From NCBI RefSeq assembly GCF_041260155.1, contig NW_027248277.1, positions 19,992,872 through 20,056,871 of the forward strand: a stretch of DNA of 64,000 bases. Reading direction: 5' to 3'. This DNA is from Ptychodera flava. Its lineage: Eukaryota > Hemichordata > Enteropneusta > Ptychoderidae. Below the pieces are notes generated by a model. That model made no database searches. It was not told the DNA's origin and saw only the letters and a program-made list of their open reading frames with translations. Positions 12,507 through 23,425 of this stretch are shown here, in pieces (the first letter of the stretch is position 1; each line of letters opens with the position of its first letter). The position numbers were made by a program, and so were the translations under genes.

Positions 12507-12890
12507 TAGAAAATTTCAAATGAGGTGGTGGGCAGTACAAACACAAAATCACTTGTGTGAAAAATTGATGAGATATTGGTTACTACTTAAACTGATTATC
12601 AGGAATTGCATATTACTTAAAAATAAATGTATTTTTATTGAAAATATGGTATTTTGTAAACAATGTTACCGGAATAGTACCAGTACTCCTGGAGCCTTGT
12701 AAAGTGTTAGCAAAATCTTCATTTGTAAGAAATATTTTCCTTTGCAAAGAATAATGTGTACTTTAAATGTGGATATTATATTGTAAATATTTGCTTAAGA
12801 TGAATTGTCTGTATGCTGTCCACTTAATACTCTGGAAAGAATTTTAGAACATATATAAAATATTTTTCTAAATTCTACATTTGTTTGTGT

Positions 12891-13166
12891 CTTTTTTATT
12901 TGCACCACTGTTTATGTGACAAGCAGTCATTAATCAGTCTTTTCTGGTTTGCTCAACGAAGAGTATCAAGATCATAAAGCAAAAACTTAAAAATGAAACA
13001 TATAAACTACAAAATATAGAACGTCAGAACCACCTGGTGTGTTGAGACAGAATCACCTGGTAGGTTCTGACACAAGCTCTGCAAATTGAGGACTTTGTGG
13101 AGGTAAACACTGCAGAGAACAATACTGTGACGCAGGGATTGTTGTTTAAATTAGTGAAAGCACAGT
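12891..13166. other. Intergenic DNA, nothing clear
   Basis: AT-rich. A short direct repeat, ACCTGGT(G/A)(G/T)GTT, occurs twice near 13030-13070. No gene, RNA or mobile-element signal was seen. Confidence 0.5.
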
Positions 13167-13379
13167 AACACGATTGGAACTAATTTGGGATAATTGGATT
13201 TTCATATTTTTTAAATTTCTCAAAAGTGTTAGGTGCTAGATAGTTGAATGTTGCAATAATACAAATTACTCATAAAAATAAGTGTGTAATGTAAAAAGAA
13301 AAGCAGATGAGATTACATTTGTAGATTAAATCGGCATTACTTCACCATCCAATTATCCCAAATTAGTTCCAATCGTGTT
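13167..13379. mobile_element. M1 MITE copy 1
   Basis: 213 bp with long, nearly perfect inverted ends (outermost AACACGATTGGAACTAATTT, about 30 bp in all). The AT-rich interior has no ORF. Six copies are seen in the window. This one has the best preserved termini; its flanks share only AGT. Confidence 0.85.
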
Positions 13380-14681
13380 AGTACCAATAAGAAAATTTAT
13401 ACATGCATCAGGGAGCCTACTAGAGTCACAGGGCAACAGTCAAAGTCGCTTGTGACATGAGAAATCTTTCAAGTACCAAGACAGTAACAAGTTTGATTGA
13501 ACGACTTCACGTAATTGAGCATGTGTGTGAAGGCAAAAATTCATTTCTGACACGACTGATGAAATTTTTCTGAGCTGTTGAAAATTTGTGCAATATCTGA
13601 AAAGCACCAAGTGTATAGTGAATCTAAAAAAAATTAAAGGTTACTTTATGCAGTCGGGTAGGTATAAGTTCCATACCATCAAGGAGCTGTGGGAAGAGCT
13701 GGTATAAATGTGCAAGGGTAACTGACCTATTGAATTCCCCTTTTACTACATGTGTTTTCTGACATGCATAAATGTTTGTGTAACGTGAGATTAAGATGTG
13801 AAAGATATGTGATAAAAACTTTTAAAGTAAAGTGAAGTCAGTGTTCTTTTAATAGCACCCTAAGAAATGAAAAGTGCTTCGGTGCGCACAAAAATTGGCT
13901 GAATTTTCCCTTTTTTTCTGTCAAAATTTGAATAGACTTGCTTTACAGATTTAGCTTATATGCAAGCATATAGTTGACCTTTTTTTCAACATAAAGCTAC
14001 CTAGCAGGTAAATGTCTGGATGAAAAGCCCCAACAGGTAGGTAAACTTTAATCCAATAAAAAAACGTGGTGTTATATTCTTTGTAGAAGACATTTCGCTA
14101 CGAAAAATCGGGTATCTCCCCAAATTCATCGCACCAAAAACAGCAACGTTTTGCGTGCCTAAACCTCTAATACTTCGGTGAACTTCTGACGTCAGTGACT
14201 ACGTATGTGTAAAGAGAAGTGAAGAGTCAGCCTATGAAAATGTCACTCTCAAGGAAGCAGAGTCGAGTACTCGGCCGCGTGCGGGCGATCTTTTGCATGC
14301 CACAAAAAACAATTCTGCCGGAGCACTTCCTAAATTAGCCGAGCTTTTATAGGGTTTTTTCCTCGAAATTCAGATAAGTAGACTTGTTTTGCAGATTCAG
14401 CTTATATCCAAGCATTAACACACATCCACCTAGCAGGTCACTATTTTGGATGAAAAGCTTGTAAACTTTTATCCAATTAAAAACTAAAAGTGCCGCATTC
14501 TTTGTAGAAGACATTTAGCTACGAAAAATCGGGCGCTTCTTTCTCAATTCATCGTGACCAAAAGCATCAACGCCTTGCATTCTTAACACTCTTTTAGGGC
14601 TCCGATGAACTTCTGCGGTCAATGACTATGGATATGTAAAGTGAGGTGAGGAGTGAGTGTAATAAAATCTTTTTCCTCTCA

Positions 14682-15098
14682 GAGGCGCTTGGCACTTTTC
14701 TGGGATACTAATTGTCTTTAATATGTAGAATGTCTATACAACATGATTACTCAATAAAAGAATCACCTACATGATATCACTGTTGACTTCTGTACAGCAG
14801 TGGACTATACGTGTGTTCATCGGGCCCAAGCCGGCGGCTACAGCCACTCGGTTAGGCTGGCCGACATGCACAGTAATATCACGAACCATTATTCTTTATC
14901 GAATAATCAAGTCATATAGACATTCTACACATTAAATATGATTATGCTGTGTGTTCGCCGGGCCTGAGCCAGGCATCCACGCATAGGCACTCGGCCTTAT
15001 CATATACCGTGATTCTTTTATTGAATAATCAAGTCGTATATAGAAATTCTACATATTAAATACAATCATTATCTCAGAAGTGTGCCAAGCGCCTGTGG
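14682..15098. mobile_element. 417 bp inverted-repeat element inside the satellite
   Basis: Bounded by GGCGCTTGGCAC and GTGCCAAGCGCC inverted ends and by a direct repeat TTCCTCTCA at 14673-14681 and 15099-15107 (9 bp). The inside holds a diverged tandem duplication of about 130 bp with GC-rich GGGCC-type cores. A 9 bp duplication suggests a Mutator-like (MULE) non-autonomous element. No transposase. Confidence 0.7.
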
Positions 15099-16199
15099 TT
15101 CCTCTCAAAGAAGCAGAGTCGAGTGTTCGGCGGTCTTGGGCACCATGATAAAAAATCACCGGAGCGCTCACATTTCTCACATTGGCCGAATCTTCTGAGT
15201 CTTTCACTGGAACTTCAAATAAATGGATTTCCTTCTTAGATATAGCTGATATTCAAGCATATAATTGAGGTTTTATTAACATACAGCCACCTAAAAGGAC
15301 AACATTTTTGGATGAAAAGCCCCGACAAGGAGGTAAACTTTAATCCAATCAAAAAACAAAAAGTGTTACAATTTTTCCAGAAGCCATTTAGCTACCAAAC
15401 AATCTAACATCTTCCCAGTGAACTTGTAAGGTCGATGACTAGTATGTGTAAAAAGAGGTGAGGAGTTTAACGTATGAGAATGTTGTCACTCTCAAGGAGG
15501 CAGAGTCGAGTAACGGGACGCGTGCAGGCGATCTTTTGCACGCAACATAAAATTCCAGAGGAGCACACGAACTTCGAAAATTGGCCGAACTGTTTTTCCC
15601 TCGAAATTCAAATAAATGGACGTGGTTTGCAAATTTAGCTGATGGGCAAGCATATAATTGAGCTTTTACTTACATAAAGCGACCAAGTATGTCAACATTT
15701 GGATGAAAAGCCTCAACAGGCAGGTAAACTTTCATGCAACCAAAAAAATCTTCAAATGTCACATTCTTTCTGGAAGTCATTTAGCGACCAAACAATCACG
15801 CATCTTCCCGATGAACCTCTGACGTCAATGACTGTACTTATACGTATGTGTAAAGAGAGGTGAGGAGTTACCGCATGAAAATGTTGTCACTCTCAAGAAA
15901 GCAGAGTCGGGTACTCGGCCGCGCGCAGGCGTTGTTGGCACACTAACAAAAAAATTCCGCGGAGGGCACAAAATTCCCGAATTGGCCGAATCTTCGGAGT
16001 CTGTCCTTGAAATTCAGATAAACAGACTTGATTTGGAGATTCAGCTTACATGAAAGCGTATAATTGACCTTTTCTTAACATACAGCCAAATAGCAGGTCA
16101 GCCTTACATGCCTTATACCACTCATTGCCTCGTGCCCATTGTTTCAACCATACTTCTTATTTTCTATAACCGACTCTGCCTCCGGGAAGTCTTTTGTTT

Positions 16200-16285
16200 G
16201 AAACTGTTTGGTGTTACAAAGCCTTTGTTTGAAAGTGTGGGTTTACAATGTAAACCGCACACTTTTCTTGTAAACCCACACTTTT
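16200..16285 (+). repeat. Short hairpin in the insertion within the satellite
   Basis: AAGTGTGGGTTTACA near 16216-16250 is repeated inverted near 16270-16285. It is part of a 640 bp segment (about 16100-16745) that replaces satellite sequence. Confidence 0.5.
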
Positions 16286-16371
16286 TGACTTCAAACTTTC
16301 AAGTGTATGTATAGGTGAACTGTTGATATAATGTGGAAACATTCTTTTCACTTGAAAAAAACATCAAAGAG

Positions 16372-16445
16372 CCGTGCTAGGATTCGAACCCGAGAGCTCT
16401 CGTTCAATGAGTCTCTACTGTCTCCATTACTCCACAAGGGAATTT
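16372..16445 (-). repeat. tRNA-related sequence (SINE head or tRNA pseudogene)
   Basis: On the minus strand, a B box GGTTCGAATCC (16380-16390) follows an A-box-like TTGTGGAGTAATGGAG (16421-16436) at a distance that leaves room for a long variable arm, as in class II tRNAs. The 3' end GCACGGC has no pairing 5' partner, so an intact acceptor stem is absent. A working tRNA is unlikely; a tRNA-derived repeat is more probable. Confidence 0.5.
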
Positions 16446-16583
16446 CTGCTGATCGCTCGTCACAGATGTTATTTAGGTATTCAACACCAAGTAAATGCGG
16501 ATGTGACGTAATGCATGCGAACTAGAGCTACGATCTCGATTCTGACAGTGCCAAAAACACCCGAAAATTCGTGGTATAAGTCG

Positions 16584-16738
16584 GAAATACCACTCGTTGT
16601 CGTGGATTTACAATGGAAACCGTACAGTTGCGGTCAGAAGCTTGTAAATGTCACTCGGCCTACGGCCTCGTGACATTTACAAGCTTCTGACCGCAACTGT
16701 ACGGTTCCATTGTAAACCCACTCCAACTCGTGGTATTT
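16584..16738. repeat. Snap-back palindrome with about 70 bp arms
   Basis: Arms 16584-16654 and 16670-16738, nearly identical when inverted. The 15 bp centre TCGGCCTACGGCCTC is itself self-complementary, so the hairpin closes down to three bases. It lies within the satellite-array insertion. Similar palindromes lie at 31026-31181, 34366-34494 and 62512-62668. Confidence 0.85.
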
Positions 16739-17959
16739 CTATACTTAAACTCTTCTACTCTAGTGAAATTCTCAGGTCAATGACTACGGATGAGTAAAGA
16801 GAGGTGAGCGTCAGAAAATGTTGTCCCTCTCATGACCGTGTGCGGGCGTTTTTGGGCACCCGAAGAAATAAAATACGCCGGAGCGCACAAACTTCCAACT
16901 TTAGCCGAATTTTTGGTGTTGTTCTCTCGAAAGTCAAATAAATAGACTGGCTTGGCAGGTTTAGCTTATACACACATTATTAACATACAGCTATATGGCA
17001 GGTCAATATTTGGATGAAAAGCCTCAACAGGCAAATAAACTCTAGTCCAATAAAAAAAAACTAAGAATGTAACATTCTTTCCAGAAGACAATTAGCTACC
17101 AAAAATCGGGCATCTTCCAAATTTTAATCGGAACCAAAAACATCAAAGCCTTGCATGCCTAAAACTCATGTACTCAAGTGAGCGTGTAAGGTCAATGACC
17201 CTGAGTGACCCCATGTCACTTCAAAATGCAGAAAATTGTTTGTTTTATTGTTTGTTTTTTTCCCTGTTTGAATTTTTTCTAATATTGGTTGAACCTTTGT
17301 TGAGATCAGTTAGTTCACTGTCATGCGGAGTGCTTTAGTTACCCCGGATGATAGTTCGTAAAGAAAGTAGTACCGGAGTTTGAATTTTTTAATCTTAACA
17401 ATGCTTGCCTAAGTTGAGCTTCAGATTTGAAAGGTCAGTGAGATATCTGTTTTAGCTCCCTGTATATCATTGAATATTGGTGAACATTTGTGGAGATAGT
17501 GAGTTCACCGTCAGAGGGAGTACTTTGGTCACCCATACATAAGTCCATAATTAGGCCACTGTCATGCCGAGTGCTATCGTATAAGGAAAGTAGTACCTGA
17601 GTTTGAGTTTTGGACATGAGTAATTCTTATTTAACTTGAGATTAAGATGTGAAAGTTAGGTGATAAAATCGTTTGATACTACTATTGATGTGCGAAGTGA
17701 GATGAAGAGTTAGAGTGAGAAAGTGTTGTCACTCTCAGGGAAGCAGAGTTCAGTACTCTGTCGCGTGCGGCATTCTTGGGCAACCCACAAAATATCCGCC
17801 GGAGCACACAAAGTTCCAAAATTGGACAAATTTTCGTTTCGCGTTTTTCTCTCGAAATTCGAATAAATAGAATTGTCACTTGTGTGTAGATTTAGCTTAC
17901 ATTCAAGCAGGTTCTTGACCGTTTATTAGCATACAGCCACCTAGCAGGTCATTTGAATA

Positions 17960-19770
17960 GATTGACATGCAACTTTGTCATAGAAAACTGGGTTTCAGAG
18001 ACATGGAACAATTACATGGATAAAACATTTCAAAATCACTTTGGCCATTTCATGTTACATACCTTTTGATAATTTTGGTATATTCGCAGAAACTTCAGCA
18101 TCTCAATTGGTATAAGTGTAAAATTGCTAGAGTATATAGGTATGGCATACAGTCAGTTATGGGGGATATGATCAATTATTGCATCAAGTCTCTGTTTTTA
18201 ATGTTCTTGTACATGTCTGATATTTTGACAGGAAATTCACCATTTCCAGAAAATCATCAGACGAGGGGCCAGGGCTCAGAAAGTTTGGAAAGAGCTGTAT
18301 TTCTCAATTATGAGCTTCATCTCATTTATTATAGACCTGAGGAATACATTCAAAAATTGGACGTTTCTTCAAAGTCTGGGGCAACTTTACACCTTTGATT
18401 GCAAATCGATCATTCCATCCATACTGTTCTCTATAGAATTTTACGTCCTATGTACTACCAAAATGGGGATGACAGGGTGGCCAAAGCTATCTATCCATCA
18501 TTAATTCATAGTTAGAAAAGTACTGACATAATGATAATCTGACACATGATTCTCTGGAAGTCTTCATAGTTAAACACCCTGTTCTGTAATGGAAGATTCC
18601 GTGACCTGGTTGACGACCACTAGAAATACTCCGTTCCAAGTCTGCTTGGACCAGCTCCATTTTCTAGGGTGTAGTCAAGTGTACCGTTGTTTGTGCTGTC
18701 TATAGAGTATATTCCAGTTGGATAGTGTATCGGTTGGTATATTGTCAATGAAAAAAATACGAAAAGAGGAAACTCAAATCTAATTCTGTAATCTACTGAG
18801 TAGAAAATTCAGATTACGTGATCCATCACAACTGACAGAGACTGTAGTGATGAAATAATAAAAACATGTTTTATGAAAAGTTTGACAAAAATACACATGT
18901 AAGCATATAGAAATGATCTGTCAGTGCGATAATTATTTTAATAATTCATGAAAAAAAGGAAAAAATAATATTACAACTGTGACTGTGTTTTTATTTGTTT
19001 TGTGGTTTCTCAGGAAAGACAAAATCCATTGGGTATTTGATTGTATTAAACAAGAATCACAATTTGATGTAGCATCATTTATCACAGCTCCAATTCAGCA
19101 TAATTTATGTACATGACATTGTACATAAGAGTGACATTGTTAAATATAGTGTATTACGAAGTCTTCTTTTAGAAATAATTAAATCAAAACATTGTATTCA
19201 AAAATAACCAAAGTTCTTAATTGTGTTGAATAATTCATCAGTTAGGATGAAAACGATTGGAACTAATTTGGGATAATTGGACGGTGACGTAATGTCGATT
19301 TAATCTTAATGTAGTCTCATCTGTTTTCTTTTTACATTACACACTTGTTTTTATGAGTAATTTGTAATATTGCAACATTCAGCTACAGGGCACCAAGAAA
19401 CACTTTTGAGAAATTTGAAAAATATGAGAAGCCAATTATCCCAAATCAGTTCCAATCGTGTTGATGCTACATAAACTGTGGCTCTACCAGGACTGAATTT
19501 GAAATTTCTCCTTCTACACCAGCATTGTGTAAAAGTGACCTCCGACCTCAGTCACATGTCAGTATTCATAGCACGTGGATCCCCTGATCAAGAAGTAGGT
19601 CACACAAGAACTCCCTGGCTGAGTATATGAAATATTTGTTTCTCTACAATTTCATTAAAGTCACTTAGTGAGTCATGTGACACCGTGAACAGTATTTGCA
19701 AAGTCATTTAGAGGAGCGTTACCTGCTATCAGCTTAGTACCTGTCTCAGAGTGGTTTTACAGAAACACAC
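17960..19770. other. Upstream part of TRIM duplication unit A
   Basis: No gene of its own. Sequence from about 17960 on is similar to 57370 on (unit C), and from about 18470 to 46170 on (unit B). Shared landmarks are TTCATAGTTAGAAAAGTAC, GACGACCACTAGAAATACTC and ATTCCAGTTGGATAGT. It may include the TRIM promoter and 5' UTR, because the last 80 bases before the ATG are also conserved between copies. Confidence 0.7.
19250..19462. mobile_element. M1 MITE copy 2
   Basis: Starts AAAACGATTGGAACTAATTT and ends CCAATCGTGTT. It is flanked by GATG at 19246-19249 and 19463-19466, a clean 4 bp target-site duplication. It sits in the upstream region of TRIM copy A and is absent from the matching places in units B and C. 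Confidence 0.85.
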
Positions 19771-21973
19771 AATGGCTGCTGCTTCTGGACGCGCAGTTTT
19801 GGAAGAAATCAGTGAAGATTTCCTGCATTGTACCATCTGTCTGGAGCAGTTCAAGTCTCCTAAAATTCTACCATGTCTGCATACATTCTGTGAGCAGTGT
19901 TTAGTCACACTGGTTGAGAAATTGGATCTCTAAACTGTCCAGAATGTCGACAGCAATATCAGCTTCCTGTTGAAGGAGTGCCAGCGATAAAAAGCAACTT
20001 CTTTATGAGCAATCTGATTGAGATATTCAAGCAACGCCTGGAGTCTATGCTGGGAACTGCGATTAAATGTGAAGGCTGCCAACAGATTACAGCGACTCAC
20101 AGGTGTGTGGAGTGCAAACACTATCTCTGTGACAACTGTGTTAGGGCACATAAATATCGCCATAACACGTACACATAAACTTATGACCAAGGCAGAATAT
20201 GAAACAGCAAAGTCAACCAGTCCTGTGACTCTTCAAGCAGTGGAATATTGCAATGTTCATACTGAGAACAAAATTGAATTTTACTGTGAAACCTGTCAGG
20301 TACCTGTCTGTTCAAACTGCACCATAGTCAAACACCGCATACCAGAACATGTACACAGAGACTTGAAAGATGCAGCAGATGAGTATCTAACAGAATTGAA
20401 AGCCATGATCGACATACTGAAAGTGAAAGAACAGGAAGCTGAAAAGAACAAAACCTGGCCAAGCAGATACACACTGACCTTAAAGAGCAGTTCGGCAGAG
20501 AAGAAAGGAAGGTGAGAATGAAAGCAGAAGAAATCATCAAGGAAATAAAGAGAGAAGAGCAGAGACTGATAGATGAACTGAAAAACAATTACAAAATGAA
20601 AATTAAAAGAGCAGCTGCTGATATCGATGAAATGGAATTAAAAACATGGTAACATTAAGAGTGCAGGCAATTACATAGATACACTGATGCATCATGGGAA
20701 TGCTGCTCAACTTCTCTTCACAAAGGGTGATGTCAACACTCGTATCAAGCAACTGATTACCATGGAAACTACAAGGCAAGCTGAATATAACGACTTCATA
20801 TTCAGACCACGAGAGGAACTCTCTCAGCATGGAATTCTGGGAATTCTTGAATCTCAATATGACATTGAAATCTCCAAGTGTACGGTTGAAAACATTCCAA
20901 AACAACTCCTGAAAGGTGACTCTGCAGACCTACTGATCACAACCAGAGATTCCACAGGAAAACAAGTCATCCCAAAACAACAAGTGAAAGCCAAGGTAAG
21001 AAAACCTGATGCATCATGGGAAGACATCAATGTAGCTGATAACAGAGATGGTACACACAATGCTAGAGTGCGTGGACAAGTAGATGGACAATATCAAGTT
21101 ACCATGACAATAGGAAATCAACCAATGCCGGGCTGTCCTGTCATTATACCTGTCATCAAAGGATTGTTGATTGGCAGTCAAGGAAGTGCTGAGGGATACT
21201 TCAATAACCCGTTTAGTGTTGCCATAAACAAAGACAGAGGCATTGTCACTGCTGACAGAGACAATAATAGGCTGCAGATAACCACCAGAAGGGGGAAAGT
21301 TAAGAAAAGTTTGGCATTCAAACAGTTTAAGAAGCCTTTCAAACCAAGTGCTATAGCTGTATCAAGTGATAACACATACTATAATTTAGATACGGGCAAT
21401 AAGCAAGTAGTTGTCAGTGGTGAGAAGGGACATGTCATCAGATGCTTTGGACAAAATGAGTTGAACGATCCATATAGTATTGGGATTAGTCCTGTAGATG
21501 GTCATGTCTATGTGACAGACTATGGTGGGAAGTGTGTCAGGGTTTATTCACAACATGGCAAATACCTAAAGTCATTTGGGTCCTATGGTAAAGGTCAAGG
21601 GCGATTGAATTGTCCCTGGGGCGTAGTCATTTCAAGTAATGGAACAGTGTTTATAGCAGACTACTATGACCAGTGTATCCAGGTATTCAATGCACATGAC
21701 CAGTATTTGTATTCCTTTGATTGTCAGACTGGGGATTGTAAGAGGAGACATCCCACAGGCATAGCAATTGAAAATGATAAATATGTCTATGTTACTACTA
21801 ATTTCCCTAGTAGTCTTTTGAAGTTTGAGAGTAGTGGTAGGTTTGTTTGTCGTATTGATAGTGATAGTGATGGGCTGAACTGCCCCTCTGGAATAGCACT
21901 GACAGATGATGTACCTTGCAGGGTGGTTGTAGCTGATACCAAAAACCACTGCATCAAAGTGTTTGTACAGTGA
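19771..21973 (+). pseudogene. TRIM-NHL gene copy A, frameshifted (RING / B-boxes / coiled coil / filamin / NHL)
   Basis: Intronless gene of the TRIM2/3/71-like class: an E3 ubiquitin ligase with an NHL propeller for target or RNA binding. Start MAAASGR matches copies B and C. Visible parts: a RING with CTICLEQF, two zinc B-boxes, a Lys/Glu-rich coiled coil, a filamin-type domain (about 20870-21170) and NHL repeats to the stop at 21971-21973. Against copies B and C it has indels near 19920, 20155-20165, 20455 and 20645, so the front third is split over several frames. The back 428 residues (20687-21973) stay open. AATAAA lies at 21983-21988. Either a decaying paralogue or a copy with several assembly errors; the number of breaks favours decay. 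Confidence 0.88.
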
Positions 21974-22514
21974 TAAAATCGCAATAAATTGTTCCAAATT
22001 GTTTTTATTGATTGGTATTGGTCAAAATCAAACACAAAGTTCCAGTGACATTCTTATGAACATCTTTCAGTGACATTTTAATGTCTATCTTTTGAATGCT
22101 GATGATTTCTTCTGAATATTTCTTCGTCTTCTTAATATCAGTATGTTGTGGTGGAATGGAAAAAATCAATTTCCTCGCAACAATATTGGATTCAGGCTAT
22201 TTCTTGTGATAAACAACTTCAAAATGTAAACAAGTGAAACAAAAGCTTTTTCATGGTTTTTCACAGTTAATAATACTTAATATGCTACTGGTTTGTATTT
22301 TTTGCACATAGTTAAAAAATTAACAAGTTGTAGAGACATTTTTACCTTGACTTCATTCACGAGGGAACTTTATATTCACATCATATTCTTCCATTATCAG
22401 AAATAGTGCCTTTGTTTCGTCTTTGAAGAGCTTCATTTGTCATATCAGAACAGGCAGTATACACAGGGTTAATGTGTGTACAGAGAATTTTCCTTCTCTC
22501 TTTACTTCGGGAGG

Positions 22515-22856
22515 TCAAGGTAGAATACCTTTTCAGGGCAGCTACCAGACTTAAATTTTACAGATCTTTTCTGATCTACCACTAGTTGGGGTTCATTTTA
22601 AAGCTCTTGAAGTGAGAAAAATTGCCACTGTCCTAGTTTTTTTCAAAATCGCCATAAAGTTGACAAAGGAATGGGGAACATTTTGAATTTAAAATACTTG
22701 TATATATTGAAAATTTGATTCTCTGTAACCAAAACTTGCACGGTGACTCGTGAATTTTAGTGATTTTGAAAGAAATTGGTTAAAAGTTTACTTGATGAAA
22801 GTTTGAGAAATCCAAAAGTTGAAGTCTTTCATTTTGAAAGCATGCACTACCTTTAA
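22515..22856 (+). mobile_element. M2 MITE downstream of TRIM A
   Basis: About 340 bp matching 31936-32294, with a GGTAGAATA start, CTGATCTACCACT near the front, TTTGCACGGTGAC in the middle and GCACTACCTT at the end. It is at the same relative place as the copies after TRIM B and TRIM C. Confidence 0.75.
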
Positions 22857-23214
22857 AAAGGACAACAGTTGACATCTTTATAATATTCTCAATATTTTTT
22901 CATTAAACAAAAAGGTATTTGACCCAGCAGAACAACTGTTTATTTTGACTTTGCATCATTGGTAGACAAATTAAAGTTATCGTTTTAATTTAGCACAATA
23001 ATTTGTACCTTAACTGCTGTGTTTTAGTGTATTTTCTGTGTGTAATTATTTCTTTACTTAAAGCAATAAATCAGCATTTTATTCGTACAATATCAGATGT
23101 AACTGTGTCACTGATGTGCTAGATGTACAGGTTTGTACTCATATCTTGTTTGGGTGTATGACACTGAGTGCAATGTAAACACGGTATGAGTCTCAAAACT
23201 TTTACTCTCCATTT

Positions 23215-23425
23215 AACACGATTGCAACTAATTCGGGATAATTGGATTGGGAAGTAATGTCTGTTTAATCTGCAAATGGAAGCTGATCTGCTTTGCTTTT
23301 TAAGTCATACATTTGTTTTTAAGGAATTTGTAATATTGCAACATTCCTCTATATCGCACCTAACATTTTTGAAAAATCTGAAAAATATGCAGATACAATT
23401 ATCCCAAATTAGTTCCAATCATGCT
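23215..23425. mobile_element. M1 MITE copy 3
   Basis: Starts AACACGATTGCAACTAATTC and ends AGTTCCAATCATGCT. The matching place in unit B (near 51520) reads straight through CTCTAGTTATGTTTATA without the element, so this copy arrived after the A/B duplication. Confidence 0.85.

Larger units (their letters stand above)
11249..12890 (+). other. 3' UTR and downstream flank of the CaaX coiled-coil gene
   Basis: Follows the stop codon at 11248. AT-rich, with no further convincing exon. A candidate poly(A) signal AATAAA lies at 12622-12627. The stretch contains the NFI-like array at 11466-11544 and the CArG-like array at 12215-12506, which are listed separately. The short ORFs here show no family features. 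Confidence 0.6.
13850..17950. repeat. Satellite-like array S, unit about 380-400 bp, left block
   Basis: A diverged unit repeats with recognisable landmarks: GCAGAGTCGAGTACTCGGCC, CCGGAGCGCACAAAC, TACAGCCACCTAGCAGGTCA, GGATGAAAAGCC and ACGTCAATGACTACG. The AGTCGAG landmark recurs near 14260, 15114, 15503, 15905 and, degraded, 17745; adjacent complete units are 390-402 bp apart. No ORF is conserved between units. A 417 bp element and a tRNA-related/hairpin segment are inserted. Further blocks lie at 25430-26510, 42830-44110 and 45090-45480. Confidence 0.85.

Noticed and set aside
16372-16445. Functional tRNA gene on the minus strand
   Set aside because: A and B boxes are visible, but the 5' half of the acceptor stem does not pair with the 3' end, and it lies inside a repeat insertion.
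13850-17950. CRISPR-like array
   Set aside because: Units of about 390 bp are diverged throughout, with no short identical repeats and unique spacers. The genome is eukaryotic.
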